Shown here: in pieces, positions 7,753 to 17,278 of the stretch | Position numbering within the stretch: position 1 is the first letter of the stretch | Layout of the letters: each line of letters opens with the position of its first letter | Program-made: the position numbers and the translations under genes | Notes under the pieces: generated by a model | Database searches by the model: none | Told to the model about the DNA's origin: nothing | What the model saw: the letters and a program-made list of their open reading frames with translations, nothing else | Assembly: GCA_030536145.1 (NCBI GenBank) | Contig: JAUNQN010000006.1 | Location: 1-64,000 of the forward strand | Direction of reading: 5' to 3' | Length of the DNA: 64,000 nt | DNA from: Akkermansia sp. | GTDB taxonomy: Bacteria > Verrucomicrobiota > Verrucomicrobiia > Verrucomicrobiales > Akkermansiaceae

Positions 7753-7790
7753 CCGCTACGGCTTCCCGATGGGCCGCAGCGGTTTTTATT
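7753..7790 (+). terminator. trp attenuator (intrinsic terminator upstream of trpE)
   Basis: A stem of ten positions with one mismatch, CCGCTACGGC (7753-7762) with GCCGCAGCGG (7773-7782), is followed directly by TTTTTATTT. It lies inside the transcribed leader, 32 bases before the trpE ATG, so it can only serve as a conditional terminator. Together with the leader peptide it supports attenuation of the trp operon. Confidence 0.75.
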
Positions 7791-7821
7791 TACCGGGAAA
7801 TCTTACAAAGACACTTACACC

Positions 7822-9213
<1,392 letters not shown>

Positions 9214-9238
9214 GAACCCCTAGCCCCTTTCCAAGACC

Positions 9239-9811
9239 ATGTTCCTTTTCATCGACAATTACGATTCCTTCTCCTACAACATCGTGCAGTATTTCATGCA
9301 GACCGGGCGCACGCCCACGGTGCTGACCAACGACAACCCGCGGCTGCTGGAGCTGGCCACGGACCCGGCGCTGGAGTACGTGGTGCTTTCCCCCGGCCCC
9401 AGCAACCCGGAGCATGCCGGGTACTGCCTGGAGTTCCTGGCCCGACTGCCGCACCACATCCCCGTGCTGGGCGTGTGCCTGGGCCACCAGTGCCTGGGCC
9501 ACTTTGCCGGCTGCCCCGTGGTGCGCGGCCCGCGCGTGATGCACGGCAAGACCAGTGAGATTACCCATGACGGCACCGGCCTGTACGCGGGCGTGTGCAA
9601 TCCCATGACCATAGGCCGCTACCACTCCCTGGTGGTGAAGGTGCCGGAGAACCACCCCCTGCTGGAGGTGACCGCCCGGGACGAGGACGGCGAGGTGCAG
9701 AGCATGCGCTACAAGGACCGCCCCTGGGTGGGCGTGCAGTACCACCCGGAGAGCATCCTGACCACGGACGGGCTCAAGCTCATCTCCAATTTCCCGGACA
9801 TGGTCCGCTGA
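9239..9811 (+). CDS. trpG: anthranilate synthase component II (glutamine amidotransferase)
   Basis: A 190-residue class I glutamine amidotransferase that feeds ammonia to TrpE. Motifs: FIDNYDSFSYNIVQYF at the N-terminus, LSPGPSNPEHAG (oxyanion region), the nucleophile Cys in GVCLGHQC, and the His-Glu pair in QYHPESILT. Normal length. It may also serve para-aminobenzoate synthesis, as single TrpG/PabA proteins do in many bacteria; the operon context supports TrpG as the main role. Confidence 0.93.
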   Translation: MFLFIDNYDSFSYNIVQYFMQTGRTPTVLTNDNPRLLELATDPALEYVVLSPGPSNPEHAGYCLEFLARLPHHIPVLGVCLGHQCLGHFAGCPVVRGPRVMHGKTSEITHDGTGLYAGVCNPMTIGRYHSLVVKVPENHPLLEVTARDEDGEVQSMRYKDRPWVGVQYHPESILTTDGLKLISNFPDMVR

Positions 9812-9851
9812 TTCCCCCCCATACTGAACCTACAAACAAGCAACCAAGACA

Positions 9852-10925
9852 ATGAACCAAGTCAACTTTCCCAAGGCAGGTGTAATAGCCGCAGGCGTGG
9901 CCGCCGCAGGCATCATCTTTGCTTTCTGCAATTTCGGCAACCACGCCGTGGACGGCGGCTATGTGGCCTATGTGTATTCCAACCCCATCATGGGCAAGAA
10001 GGAGTTTATCTCCACCATCAACGGTCCCGGCGGCACCGGCTTCTGGTCCTGGAGACTCCAGACGGTGGATATCTCCGTGACTCCCTGGACGATGGAGGAG
10101 ACTTTCGATGATATCCTGGCCAAGGACAAGCTGATGATGAATGCCCAGGCCTCCCTGGTGTTCCGCATAGACCGCACGAAGGTGCGTGAGTTTGTGGAGA
10201 ATTACGGTGCCCTGAAGGAGGTGAACAACGACGACCCGGCATCCATCATCAAGGATGCCTACCTGAGTTTCATCCAGCAGCATTTCCGCTCCGCCATCCG
10301 CTCCGAGGTTTCCAAGTACGACGGCCTGGACGCCAGCTCCAGCATCCCCCAGATTACCCGCGCCGTGGAGACCGACCTGAAGACCAAGTTCGAGGGCACT
10401 CCCTTTATCGTGGAGTCCGTCACCATCGGCAGCACCACACCGCCCAAGAGCGTGACGGACGGCATTACCAAGAAGGTGGAGGTGGCCCAGGCTTATGAGC
10501 GCCAGGCCACGGAGCTGGCCATGGCCCAGCGCAGCGTGGAAATCAAGGAGGCAGAGGGCCGCGCCGCCGCCCGCAAGGCTGAGCAGGAGGCAGAGGGCCA
10601 GCGCCTGGCCGCCAAGCAGAAGGCGGATGCCGAGCTGTACGCCGCCAAGGCCCAGGCGGATGCCAAGCTGTATGCCGCCAAGGCGGAGGCCGAGGCCGTG
10701 GCTGCCGTCGGCGCCGCGGAGGCTGAGGCCATACGCGCCAAGTCCCAGGCCATCGGCAGCGGGTATGTCAACCTCCGCTTCGTGGAGAACCTGGACAAGC
10801 TCAAGCTGCCCACCACCATGGTGGGCGGGGATATCATGAAGCAGGTCACGGACCTCTTCTCATCCGTTCCCGCCGCCAAGCCCGCCGCCGCTACCGGCAC
10901 GGAACCGCAAACCCCTGAAAACTGA
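9852..10925 (+). CDS. SPFH/band-7 (prohibitin-like) membrane protein inside the trp operon
   Basis: A 357-residue protein with one N-terminal membrane segment (about residues 8-26), an SPFH domain (about 32-215) and a long Ala/Glu/Lys-rich coiled coil (about 215-300, with repeats of the AxLYAAKA(Q/E)A type). The C-terminal tail is Ala/Pro/Thr-rich. SPFH proteins assemble into large membrane rings that organise lipids or regulate membrane proteases such as FtsH. It sits between trpG (40 bases) and trpD (8 bases) on the same strand with no promoter or terminator that I can see, so it is probably co-transcribed with tryptophan genes although no metabolic link is known to me. Confidence 0.85.
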   Translation: MNQVNFPKAGVIAAGVAAAGIIFAFCNFGNHAVDGGYVAYVYSNPIMGKKEFISTINGPGGTGFWSWRLQTVDISVTPWTMEETFDDILAKDKLMMNAQASLVFRIDRTKVREFVENYGALKEVNNDDPASIIKDAYLSFIQQHFRSAIRSEVSKYDGLDASSSIPQITRAVETDLKTKFEGTPFIVESVTIGSTTPPKSVTDGITKKVEVAQAYERQATELAMAQRSVEIKEAEGRAAARKAEQEAEGQRLAAKQKADAELYAAKAQADAKLYAAKAEAEAVAAVGAAEAEAIRAKSQAIGSGYVNLRFVENLDKLKLPTTMVGGDIMKQVTDLFSSVPAAKPAAATGTEPQTPEN

Positions 10926-10933
10926 AAAGGCTT

Positions 10934-11938
10934 ATGACTATCTCCCACATACTGGACAAGCTGGCAGACGGGCTGGACCTGGAGCCGAGCGAGGCGCGCT
11001 GCGCCATGACGGAACTGATGGAGGGGCACCTTTCCCCCGCGCAGGCCGGGGCCCTGCTGCTCACCCTGCGCGCCAAGGGTGAGACGGCGCAGGAGCTGGC
11101 CGCCGCCGTGGAGGTGTGCCTGGACCGCGCCGTGCCCGTGGCGGGCATCAGCGGGGAGTACATCGACATCGTGGGTACGGGCGGGGACGGCAAGCACAGT
11201 TTCAACTGCTCCACCTGCGCCGCCCTGGTGGTGGCCGGCCTGGGCTACCAGGTACTCAAGCACGGCAACCGCGCCGTGTCCTCCTCCTCCGGCGCGGCAG
11301 ATGCGCTGGAGTGCCTGGGCTACCCGCTGGACCTGGACCCGGACGGCATCCGGGATTCCGTGCGCAAGAGCGGGTTTGCCTTCTGCCTGGCGCCGCACTA
11401 CCACCCCGGGTTCAAGGAGATTGTACCTATCCGCCGTGAGCTGGCCGTGCGCACGCTCTTCAACCTGCTGGGGCCCATGATCAATCCCTCCCGCCCCACG
11501 CATATCATGATGGGCGTGGCCAAGCCGGACATGGTGCAGAAGATTGCCCGCGTGCTGGCCCTGGGGTCCTACCGCCGCGCCCTGGTCATCCACGGCGCCG
11601 GCGGGTATGACGAGGCAACCGCCTTCGGCCCCGTGACCGCCGCCCTGGTGGAGGACGGCCAGGTGAAGCCCTTCACCTTCAATCCTGCGGACTACGGGTT
11701 CACCCCGCCTGCATCAGAGGATGAGCTGCGCGTGGAGACCCGCGAGGAGGCCGAGAAGGCCGTGCGCGACGTGGTGGCGGGGCAGGGTACCAGGGCCATG
11801 AGCGACATGGTGGCCCTCAACGTGGCCCTGGCGCTCAGCCTGCTGGCCCCGGAGCTGGATATGCAGTCCTGCGTTTCCCGCGCCCGCATGGCCGTGGCCC
11901 AGGGCGTGGCCATGAAGGTGATAGCCGCCTGGCAGTAA
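10934..11938 (+). CDS. trpD: anthranilate phosphoribosyltransferase
   Basis: A 334-residue glycosyltransferase family 3 enzyme that joins anthranilate to PRPP. Motifs: YIDIVGTGGDGKHSFNCST (PRPP/anthranilate binding), KHGNRAVSSSSGAADALE, FNLLGPMINPSRP and VIHGAGGYDEA, all as in known TrpD. Normal length. It starts 8 bases after the SPFH gene and is followed by trpC after 13 bases. Stand-alone, not fused to trpG. Confidence 0.95.
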   Translation: MTISHILDKLADGLDLEPSEARCAMTELMEGHLSPAQAGALLLTLRAKGETAQELAAAVEVCLDRAVPVAGISGEYIDIVGTGGDGKHSFNCSTCAALVVAGLGYQVLKHGNRAVSSSSGAADALECLGYPLDLDPDGIRDSVRKSGFAFCLAPHYHPGFKEIVPIRRELAVRTLFNLLGPMINPSRPTHIMMGVAKPDMVQKIARVLALGSYRRALVIHGAGGYDEATAFGPVTAALVEDGQVKPFTFNPADYGFTPPASEDELRVETREEAEKAVRDVVAGQGTRAMSDMVALNVALALSLLAPELDMQSCVSRARMAVAQGVAMKVIAAWQ

Positions 11939-11951
11939 CGCCGCTTCCGCT

Positions 11952-12719
11952 ATGGACTTGCAACGCTTTATCGATGCCAAGCAGGCGGAGCTGGAAGCCC
12001 TGCGCCGCGCCATGCCCGCCCCGCTGGAGGTGGCGCGGCCGGATTTCCTGCGCGCGCTCACGGCTCCGCCCCCTGCGGGGGAGCCGCTGCGCGTGATAGC
12101 GGAGTTCAAGCGCTCATCCCCCTCCGCCGGGGTTATCAACGACCGCCTGGACCCCGCGGACGTGGCGCGGCAGTATGCCGCCGGCGGTGCCGCCTGCATG
12201 AGCGTGCTTACGGAGGAGCGCTACTTCACCGGGCATGTGCGGGACCTTTCCGCCGCTGCCCCGGCAGGGATTCCCCTGCTGCGCAAGGATTTCATATTCA
12301 GTGAGCTGCAGGTGCGCCAAACCTTTGCCACCCCAGCCAGCGCCATGCTGCTCATTGTGGCGCTCACGCCGGATGCCGCGCAGCTGCGCGGCCTGCGTGA
12401 GCTGGCGGAGACACAGGGCATCCATGCCGTGGTGGAGGTGTTCACGGAGCGGGAGCTGGAGCTGGCGCGCGAGTCCGGCGCGCGTATCATTCAGGTGAAC
12501 GCCCGCAACCTGGAGACTTTCAAGACAGACCGCGTGGAGGGGCTCAAGCTGGCCGCCCACAGGCTGCCGGAGGAATGCTGGATTGCCGCCAGCGCCATGC
12601 AGGAGCACAGCCACCTGCAGGATGCCGCAGCCGCCGGCTACCACGCCGCCCTGGTGGGCACCGCGCTTATGAGCGGCAACTGCCCGCTGGACAACCTGCG
12701 CCGTATCCTGCATCCGTAA
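11952..12719 (+). CDS. trpC: indole-3-glycerol phosphate synthase
   Basis: A 255-residue TIM-barrel enzyme that cyclises CdRP to indole-3-glycerol phosphate. Motifs: VIAEFKRSSPSAGVI (catalytic Lys), CMSVLTEERYFTG, PLLRKDFIFSELQV (second Lys), VEVFTERELELA and IIQVNARNLETF. Stand-alone rather than fused to TrpF as in enterobacteria; TrpF follows immediately as the next gene (9 bases). Confidence 0.95.
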   Translation: MDLQRFIDAKQAELEALRRAMPAPLEVARPDFLRALTAPPPAGEPLRVIAEFKRSSPSAGVINDRLDPADVARQYAAGGAACMSVLTEERYFTGHVRDLSAAAPAGIPLLRKDFIFSELQVRQTFATPASAMLLIVALTPDAAQLRGLRELAETQGIHAVVEVFTERELELARESGARIIQVNARNLETFKTDRVEGLKLAAHRLPEECWIAASAMQEHSHLQDAAAAGYHAALVGTALMSGNCPLDNLRRILHP

Positions 12720-12728
12720 TTCACCGCC

Positions 12729-13874
12729 ATGCCTCCTTTCATCAAGGTTTGTGGACAGTCAGCCCCCGCTGCCGCGGCTTGTGCCGCCGCCCTGGGCGCG
12801 CGCTGGGTGGGCTTTATCTTCCACCAGGGCAGCCCGCGCTGCGTTACCCCGGAGCAGGCAGCCGCCATACCCACCCCCGGTGTGGGGCGCGTGGGCGTGT
12901 TTGTGCGCCAGGGGGCAGGGGAAATCCTGGAGATTGCCCGGCAGGCACGGCTTGATTTCATCCAGCTCCACGGCAGGCAGACCCAGCAGGATGCACAGGC
13001 CATCGGCCCGCAGCGCGTTGTCCGCGTGCTGTGGCCGGAGCACTGCGGCAGCCCGCAGGAGCTCCAGCGCCAGATAGACGAATGGGCCCCGTACTGTGCC
13101 TACTACCTGCTGGATGCCGGCTCATACGGCCAGGCGGGCGGGCAGGGGCGCAGGCTGGATTGCAGCGCCTTTGCCGCCCTGCATTTCCCCCACCCCTGGC
13201 TCCTGGCCGGGGGGCTGCATGCCGGGAACCTGGCAGAGGTGCTTTCCCAATGCAGCCCCGACGGGCTGGACCTGAACAGCGGCGTGGAAAGCGCCCCGGG
13301 TGTAAAGGACCCCGCGCTGCTGCGCGCCGCCTTTGCCGCAGCGGGCATGCCGCAGGTGCAGCCCCAGCTGCTCCCCGTACACCCTGCGGACCTGCCGCAG
13401 ATGAAGGCGGACATGCAGCAGGCATTCCAGCTGGGGTATGAGGCGTCTTACGGACCAAGCGAGACTCTCATCCTGCCGGAGAAGGACATAGACTACTCCC
13501 TGGGCCAGTCGGGGGCCGTGGCGTACAAGGCGGTGGTGAACGGCATCATGGCGGGCTGTGCCATCGTGGCCCTGCAGCCGGAAAAATCCACAGGTCACCT
13601 GGATTTCCTATACGTGAAACATGGCTTGCAGGGGCTGGGTATCGGTCTTGCCCTGTGGCAAATGGTGGAGGCCCGGCATCCGGAAATCCGCCGCTGGGAG
13701 ACTTGCACGCCGTACTTTGACCGCCGCAACATCCACTTCTACGTAAACCTCTGCGGTTTCCGTATCACGGAATTCTTCCACTCCCGCCACCCCATGCCGG
13801 ACGCACCGGATGATTTCACCGCCGATGGAGGGGACGGCATGTTCGCCTTTCTGAAAGAGCTGCCCCAAGGGTGA
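12729..13874 (+). CDS. trpF: phosphoribosylanthranilate isomerase fused to a GNAT acetyltransferase domain
   Basis: A 381-residue protein in two parts. Residues 1-205 are TrpF: KVCGQ with catalytic Cys8, FIQLHG (77-82), catalytic Asp129 in LLDAGSYGQAGGQGRRLD, LAGGLHAGNL (159-168) and LDLNSGVESAPGVKD (180-194). Residues about 214-350 are a GNAT domain: the acetyl-CoA loop is seen as GLQGLGIG (299-306) after the strand HLDFLYVK, followed by TPYFDRRNIHFYVNLCGF. A short proline-containing linker joins them. TrpF isomerises PRA to CdRP; the substrate of the acetyltransferase half is unknown. The frame is continuous with no sign of two genes. Last gene of the trp operon, convergent with pdxA. Confidence 0.9.
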   Translation: MPPFIKVCGQSAPAAAACAAALGARWVGFIFHQGSPRCVTPEQAAAIPTPGVGRVGVFVRQGAGEILEIARQARLDFIQLHGRQTQQDAQAIGPQRVVRVLWPEHCGSPQELQRQIDEWAPYCAYYLLDAGSYGQAGGQGRRLDCSAFAALHFPHPWLLAGGLHAGNLAEVLSQCSPDGLDLNSGVESAPGVKDPALLRAAFAAAGMPQVQPQLLPVHPADLPQMKADMQQAFQLGYEASYGPSETLILPEKDIDYSLGQSGAVAYKAVVNGIMAGCAIVALQPEKSTGHLDFLYVKHGLQGLGIGLALWQMVEARHPEIRRWETCTPYFDRRNIHFYVNLCGFRITEFFHSRHPMPDAPDDFTADGGDGMFAFLKELPQG

Positions 13875-13889
13875 GCGGCGGCGCACCGT

Positions 13890-14756
13890 TCAGCGCACGC
13901 TCTTGAGCGCCAGCTCAAAGGCGCGCACGGTGCTGAATTCCCGCGCCAGGCCTTTTCCGGCTATGCCGAAGGCCGTGCCGTGGTCCGGGCTCACGCGCAG
14001 CCGCGGCAGGCCCAGGGTGGCGTTTACCGCGTTGTCGAAATCCACCAGCTTGAGCGGAATCAGCCCCTGGTCATGGTAGGGGCACAGCACCGCATCGTAC
14101 AGCCCCTCCACCGCATCACGGTACACGCAGTCCGGCACGCAGGGGCCGGATATGCTGCAGCCGGGCAGGGTGCGCTGCAGTTCCTGCACCGCCGGGGTGA
14201 TGATGTCTATCTCCTCCCGCCCGAAAGCGCCGTTCTCCCCGGCATGCGGGTTCAGCGCCGCCACCGCCAGGCGCGGTGCCGCCGTGCCCGTGCGCTGCAG
14301 GAAATCCGCCAGCAGCGTGCCGATACGCACCAGCTCCGCCGTGTCCAGCAGCTGCGGCACGTCATGCAGCGCCACATGGATGGTGCCCAGCCCCACCGTG
14401 AGGTGCCGGCCCGTCAGGCACATGGCAAAGTTTTCCACACCCAGCCGCGCTGCAAAGAACTCCGTCTGCCCCGGGAAGGGGAATCCCACGGCATGCAGTC
14501 CCTCCTTGCACACGGGGGCGGTCACCACGGCGTCAATCGTGCCCTCCTTCAGCGCCTGGGCGGCCAGCTCCAGGTGCTCCAGCGCGGCGTGCGCCGTCTC
14601 CAGGGTGGGTTGGCCGGGCGTGGCCTGCACCGCCCCGCCCATCTGCCGGTACTCTGCGCGGGGGTCCAGCTGCGGCAGGGCCTTGCGGATAATCTCCGGG
14701 CCGATGCCGGCCTGGTCCCCCAGCGTGTAGCCGATGACCGGGCTCTCCAGGCTCAC
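13890..14756 (-). CDS. pdxA: 4-hydroxythreonine-4-phosphate dehydrogenase
   Basis: A 288-residue PdxA-family oxidoreductase of pyridoxal-phosphate synthesis. Motifs: YTLGDQAGIGPEI (N-terminus), DAVVTAPVCKEGLH, FPGQTEFFA, ALNPHAGENGAFGREE, CPYHDQGLIPLKL and RVSPDHGTAFGIAGKG; the metal-binding His residues are all present. It is about 40 residues shorter than the E. coli enzyme. Its start overlaps the preceding small gene by ATGA, so translation is coupled. Confidence 0.92.
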   Translation of the reverse strand: MSLESPVIGYTLGDQAGIGPEIIRKALPQLDPRAEYRQMGGAVQATPGQPTLETAHAALEHLELAAQALKEGTIDAVVTAPVCKEGLHAVGFPFPGQTEFFAARLGVENFAMCLTGRHLTVGLGTIHVALHDVPQLLDTAELVRIGTLLADFLQRTGTAAPRLAVAALNPHAGENGAFGREEIDIITPAVQELQRTLPGCSISGPCVPDCVYRDAVEGLYDAVLCPYHDQGLIPLKLVDFDNAVNATLGLPRLRVSPDHGTAFGIAGKGLAREFSTVRAFELALKSVR

Positions 14757-14986
14757 GGGGCCACCTCCTCCGCCGTGTCGTCATCCTTCAGCACGGGTGC
14801 GGCGGGCTTGCCTGCCGGGTCATGCTTGGGCACGGGGCGGTAGGAGCGCTCCGTGTTGATATACTGCGTGTTGGTGTCCCTTTCCTCGAACTTCAGGGAT
14901 GAATCCACGGAGGCGTGGTACACCGCAGTACCCACCAGGGCCAGGATGGCGGGTATGAGTATCAGGCTGCCCAGACAGGTCTTCAT
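14753..14986 (-). CDS. small single-pass membrane or secreted protein, unknown
   Basis: A 77-residue protein: one hydrophobic N-terminal segment (residues 5-24, LGSLILIPAILALVGTAVYH) and a charged, Pro/Lys/Asp-rich tail. No recognised domain. It is supported by a promoter (TTGCAA, 16 bp, TAGAAT) whose -10 box ends 6 bases before the ATG and by a 4-base ATGA overlap with pdxA. The topology could be a signal anchor with a periplasmic tail. Confidence 0.7.
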   Translation of the reverse strand: MKTCLGSLILIPAILALVGTAVYHASVDSSLKFEERDTNTQYINTERSYRPVPKHDPAGKPAAPVLKDDDTAEEVAP

Positions 14987-14992
14987 GCCCCC

Positions 14993-15020
14993 ATTCTAGC
15001 GCACCGCCCTCAAATTGCAA
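14993..15020 (-). promoter_or_regulatory. promoter of the small gene-pdxA operon
   Basis: Minus strand TTGCAA, 16 bp, TAGAAT; six bases to the ATG at 14986, predicting a leaderless mRNA. Confidence 0.65.
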
Positions 15021-15112
15021 GCCCAATGTACGCCGTGCCTCCACCCCTTCTGCCACATTTCCGTTTGGGGGCAAGTCGATATAAAAGTTGGGGAATTGGC
15101 GGGAATGGCGGC

Positions 15113-15141
15113 TTGACTCCCCTACCGTGCTGTGCTAGCAT
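15113..15141 (+). promoter_or_regulatory. promoter of ppa
   Basis: TTGACT, 17 bp, TAGCAT; nine bases to the ATG at 15151. Confidence 0.7.
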
Positions 15142-15150
15142 ACGCGCACT

Positions 15151-15660
15151 ATGAGAACCATCGAAGCGCGAATCGAGATTCCCATGGGGAGTCGCAACAA
15201 GTATGAGGTGGATACCAAGACCGGGAAAATCCGGCTGGACCGCGTACTCTCTTCCGCCGTGTACTACCCGGCAGAATACGGGTTTGTGGAGGATACCCTG
15301 TACCTGGACGGCGATCCGCTGGACATCCTGGTGTTCACCTCCGCCCCCACCTTTCCGGGCTGCTATGTGGAGTGCCGCGTGATAGGCGGCATGGATATGA
15401 TAGACTGCGGTGACCCGGATGTGAAGATACTGGCCGTGAACGTGGGCGATCCGCGCTATGACCACGTGCATACGCTGGACGACCTGCCGCCGCACTACCT
15501 GCAGGAGATTGAGAACTTTTTCCAGACCTACAAGACCCTGCAGAACAAGGTGACGGAGGTGAACGGCTTTTTCGACACGGAAACGGCCTGGCAAATCATC
15601 GACGAATCCTTTGCGCGCCATGCGCAGCAGGCGGGCAGGGATGGCGCAGCGGCAGATTAG
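15151..15660 (+). CDS. ppa: inorganic pyrophosphatase, family I
   Basis: A 169-residue soluble pyrophosphatase. Active-site residues are visible: EIPMGSRNKYEVD (substrate-binding Lys), YPAEYGFVEDTL, the metal-binding signature DGDPLDILV, and DVKILAV with PRYDHV. It pulls biosynthetic reactions such as nucleotide and aminoacyl-tRNA synthesis. Length is normal for the prokaryotic family. Its own promoter lies so close that the mRNA should have almost no 5' leader. Confidence 0.95.
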   Translation: MRTIEARIEIPMGSRNKYEVDTKTGKIRLDRVLSSAVYYPAEYGFVEDTLYLDGDPLDILVFTSAPTFPGCYVECRVIGGMDMIDCGDPDVKILAVNVGDPRYDHVHTLDDLPPHYLQEIENFFQTYKTLQNKVTEVNGFFDTETAWQIIDESFARHAQQAGRDGAAAD

Positions 15661-15663
15661 GGA

Positions 15664-15692
15664 TTGCCACACCCGCAGCCGCGTGGTACAAT
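15664..15692 (+). promoter_or_regulatory. promoter of the GNAT gene at 15784
   Basis: TTGCCA, 17 bp, TACAAT, beginning just after the ppa stop. The predicted leader of about 85 bases contains an 8-bp stem GACAGCCC/GGGCTGTC (15708-15715 with 15740-15747). Confidence 0.7.
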
Positions 15693-15783
15693 TCCTGCCG
15701 CTGGATTGACAGCCCGGATGCGGATGCATGGCGTGACCGGGGCTGTCTGAACGTGGAAAGAAGCCGACCCAGATACACAGAAT

Positions 15784-16395
15784 ATGGTGATACGGACAGA
15801 ACGGGATGATGAATACAGGCAGGTGGAGGAGCTTGTGCGTGAGAGCTTTTGGGATGTGTACCGCCCCGGTGCCTGGGAGCATTATGTGCTGCATGTCCTG
15901 CGCAGCCACCCGGACTATGTGCCGGAGCTTGCCCTTGTGGCAGAGGAGGACGGCGCCCTCATCGGCCAAGTCGCCTTTATGCGGACCACGCTTGCCGCGG
16001 ATGACGGCCGCCGTATTCCCATCATGACCATGGGGCCCCTTTGCATTGCCCCGGCCTACAAGCGCCGGGGGTACGGCCAGAGGCTGCTGGAGGAAGCCAT
16101 GCGGCGGGCTGCTACCATAGGTTGCGGTGCCCTTTGTTTCGAGGGGAATATCGACTTCTACGGCAAGAGCGGCTTCAGCTTTGCCTCCACCTTCGGGCTC
16201 CGCTACCAGGGGCTGCCGGAGGGTGCAGACAGCTCCTTCTTCCTTTGCAAGGAGCTGATATCCGGTTATCTCCGGGGCATAACGGGTGAGTACGCCACAC
16301 CCGCAGCCTATCTTGTGGCCGAGGCGGATGCAGAAGCATACGACCGCCTGTTCCCGCCGAAGCAAAAACACCGCCTCCCCACCCAGATCTTCTGA
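15784..16395 (+). CDS. GNAT-family N-acetyltransferase
   Basis: A 203-residue acetyl-CoA-dependent N-acetyltransferase of the COG3153 type. The acetyl-CoA signature is KRRGYGQRLLEEAMRRA, preceded by the strand MGPLCIAP and followed by GCGALCFEGNIDFYGKSGF. The substrate cannot be inferred; related proteins are poorly characterised. It has its own promoter with an unusually long leader for this window. Confidence 0.85.
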   Translation: MVIRTERDDEYRQVEELVRESFWDVYRPGAWEHYVLHVLRSHPDYVPELALVAEEDGALIGQVAFMRTTLAADDGRRIPIMTMGPLCIAPAYKRRGYGQRLLEEAMRRAATIGCGALCFEGNIDFYGKSGFSFASTFGLRYQGLPEGADSSFFLCKELISGYLRGITGEYATPAAYLVAEADAEAYDRLFPPKQKHRLPTQIF

Positions 16396-16443
16396 AGCCA
16401 AAGGCCGTTCGTGGTTGCATGCGGGGACCCTGTACATTAGGAG

Positions 16444-16472
16444 TTGCCAAATGCCCTCGCGCGTGATACAAT
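16444..16472 (+). promoter_or_regulatory. promoter of the pyrF-thyA-folA operon
   Basis: TTGCCA, 17 bp, TACAAT; ten bases to the ATG at 16483. This placement excludes upstream starts for pyrF because they would lie within the promoter. Confidence 0.75.
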
Positions 16473-16482
16473 CCCGCGCGCT

Positions 16483-17262
16483 ATGACCTACACCGAGAAG
16501 CTTGCCGCACGAATTGCCGCCACGCGCTCTGCGCTGTGCGTGGGCCTGGACCCCCGCCCGCAGACGGAGAACATGAACGAGCTGGCCGACTGGCTGCGCA
16601 AGGTGGTGGAGGAAACCGCCCCCTATGCCGCTGCCTACAAGCCCAACATCGCCTATTTCGAGGCCATGGGCCTGCCGGGCCTCAAGATGCTGGAGGAGCT
16701 GCTGCCGGACATGCCCAAGGATATCCCCGTTATCCTGGATGCCAAGCGCGGCGACATCGGCGAGACGCAGAAGTATTACGCCCAGGCCTATTTTGACCGC
16801 ATGGACGTGGATGCGGTGACGCTGAACCCTTTCATGGGCTATGATATCCTGGCCCCCTTCCTGGACCGCCCCGGCAAGGCCGTGTACCTGCTGGCGGTGA
16901 CCACCAATCCCGGCTCCGCAGACGTGGAGCAGCAGGTGCTGGCAAACGGCCGCAAGGTGTACCAGCTGGTGGGAGACATGGTGGAGCGCGCCAAGGCTGA
17001 GCATGCCGCCACGGAGGTGGGCATGGTGGTTGGCCTGACGAATGCGAACGGCCAGATACTCACCGAGCTGCCGGATGCCCCGCTGCTCATCCCCGGCCTG
17101 GGCGCCCAGGGCGGTGACCTGGCTGCCCTGACCGGCGGCACCCGCCAGGCTCCCCCCACCATCAATGTTTCCCGCGGTATCCTGTACAAGGAGCCGGAAC
17201 TGAGCTTTGCAGAGAAGGCCGCCAAGTACGCGGAGCAGATCCGCGCGGCCCTGAACCTGTAA
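16483..17262 (+). CDS. pyrF: orotidine 5'-phosphate decarboxylase (long, type 2)
   Basis: A 259-residue OMP decarboxylase producing UMP. The catalytic Asp-Lys-x-x-Asp set is visible in [25 protein letters not shown] near the N-terminus, [10 protein letters not shown] and [13 protein letters not shown] are typical of the type 2 subfamily common in Verrucomicrobiota, Actinobacteria and others. The start at 16483 fits the promoter position. First of four genes pyrF-thyA-folA-EamA with tight spacing (16 bases to thyA), linking UMP, dTMP and folate supply. Confidence 0.95.
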   Translation: MTYTEKLAARIAATRSALCVGLDPRPQTENMNELADWLRKVVEETAPYAAAYKPNIAYFEAMGLPGLKMLEELLPDMPKDIPVILDAKRGDIGETQKYYAQAYFDRMDVDAVTLNPFMGYDILAPFLDRPGKAVYLLAVTTNPGSADVEQQVLANGRKVYQLVGDMVERAKAEHAATEVGMVVGLTNANGQILTELPDAPLLIPGLGAQGGDLAALTGGTRQAPPTINVSRGILYKEPELSFAEKAAKYAEQIRAALNL

Positions 17263-17278
17263 TCCCCCGAACACCCCC

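Noticed and set aside
7600-7821. Extension of trpE upstream to 7600
   Set aside because: The extra residues would be coded by the attenuator hairpins and terminator; TrpE similarity starts at 7822.
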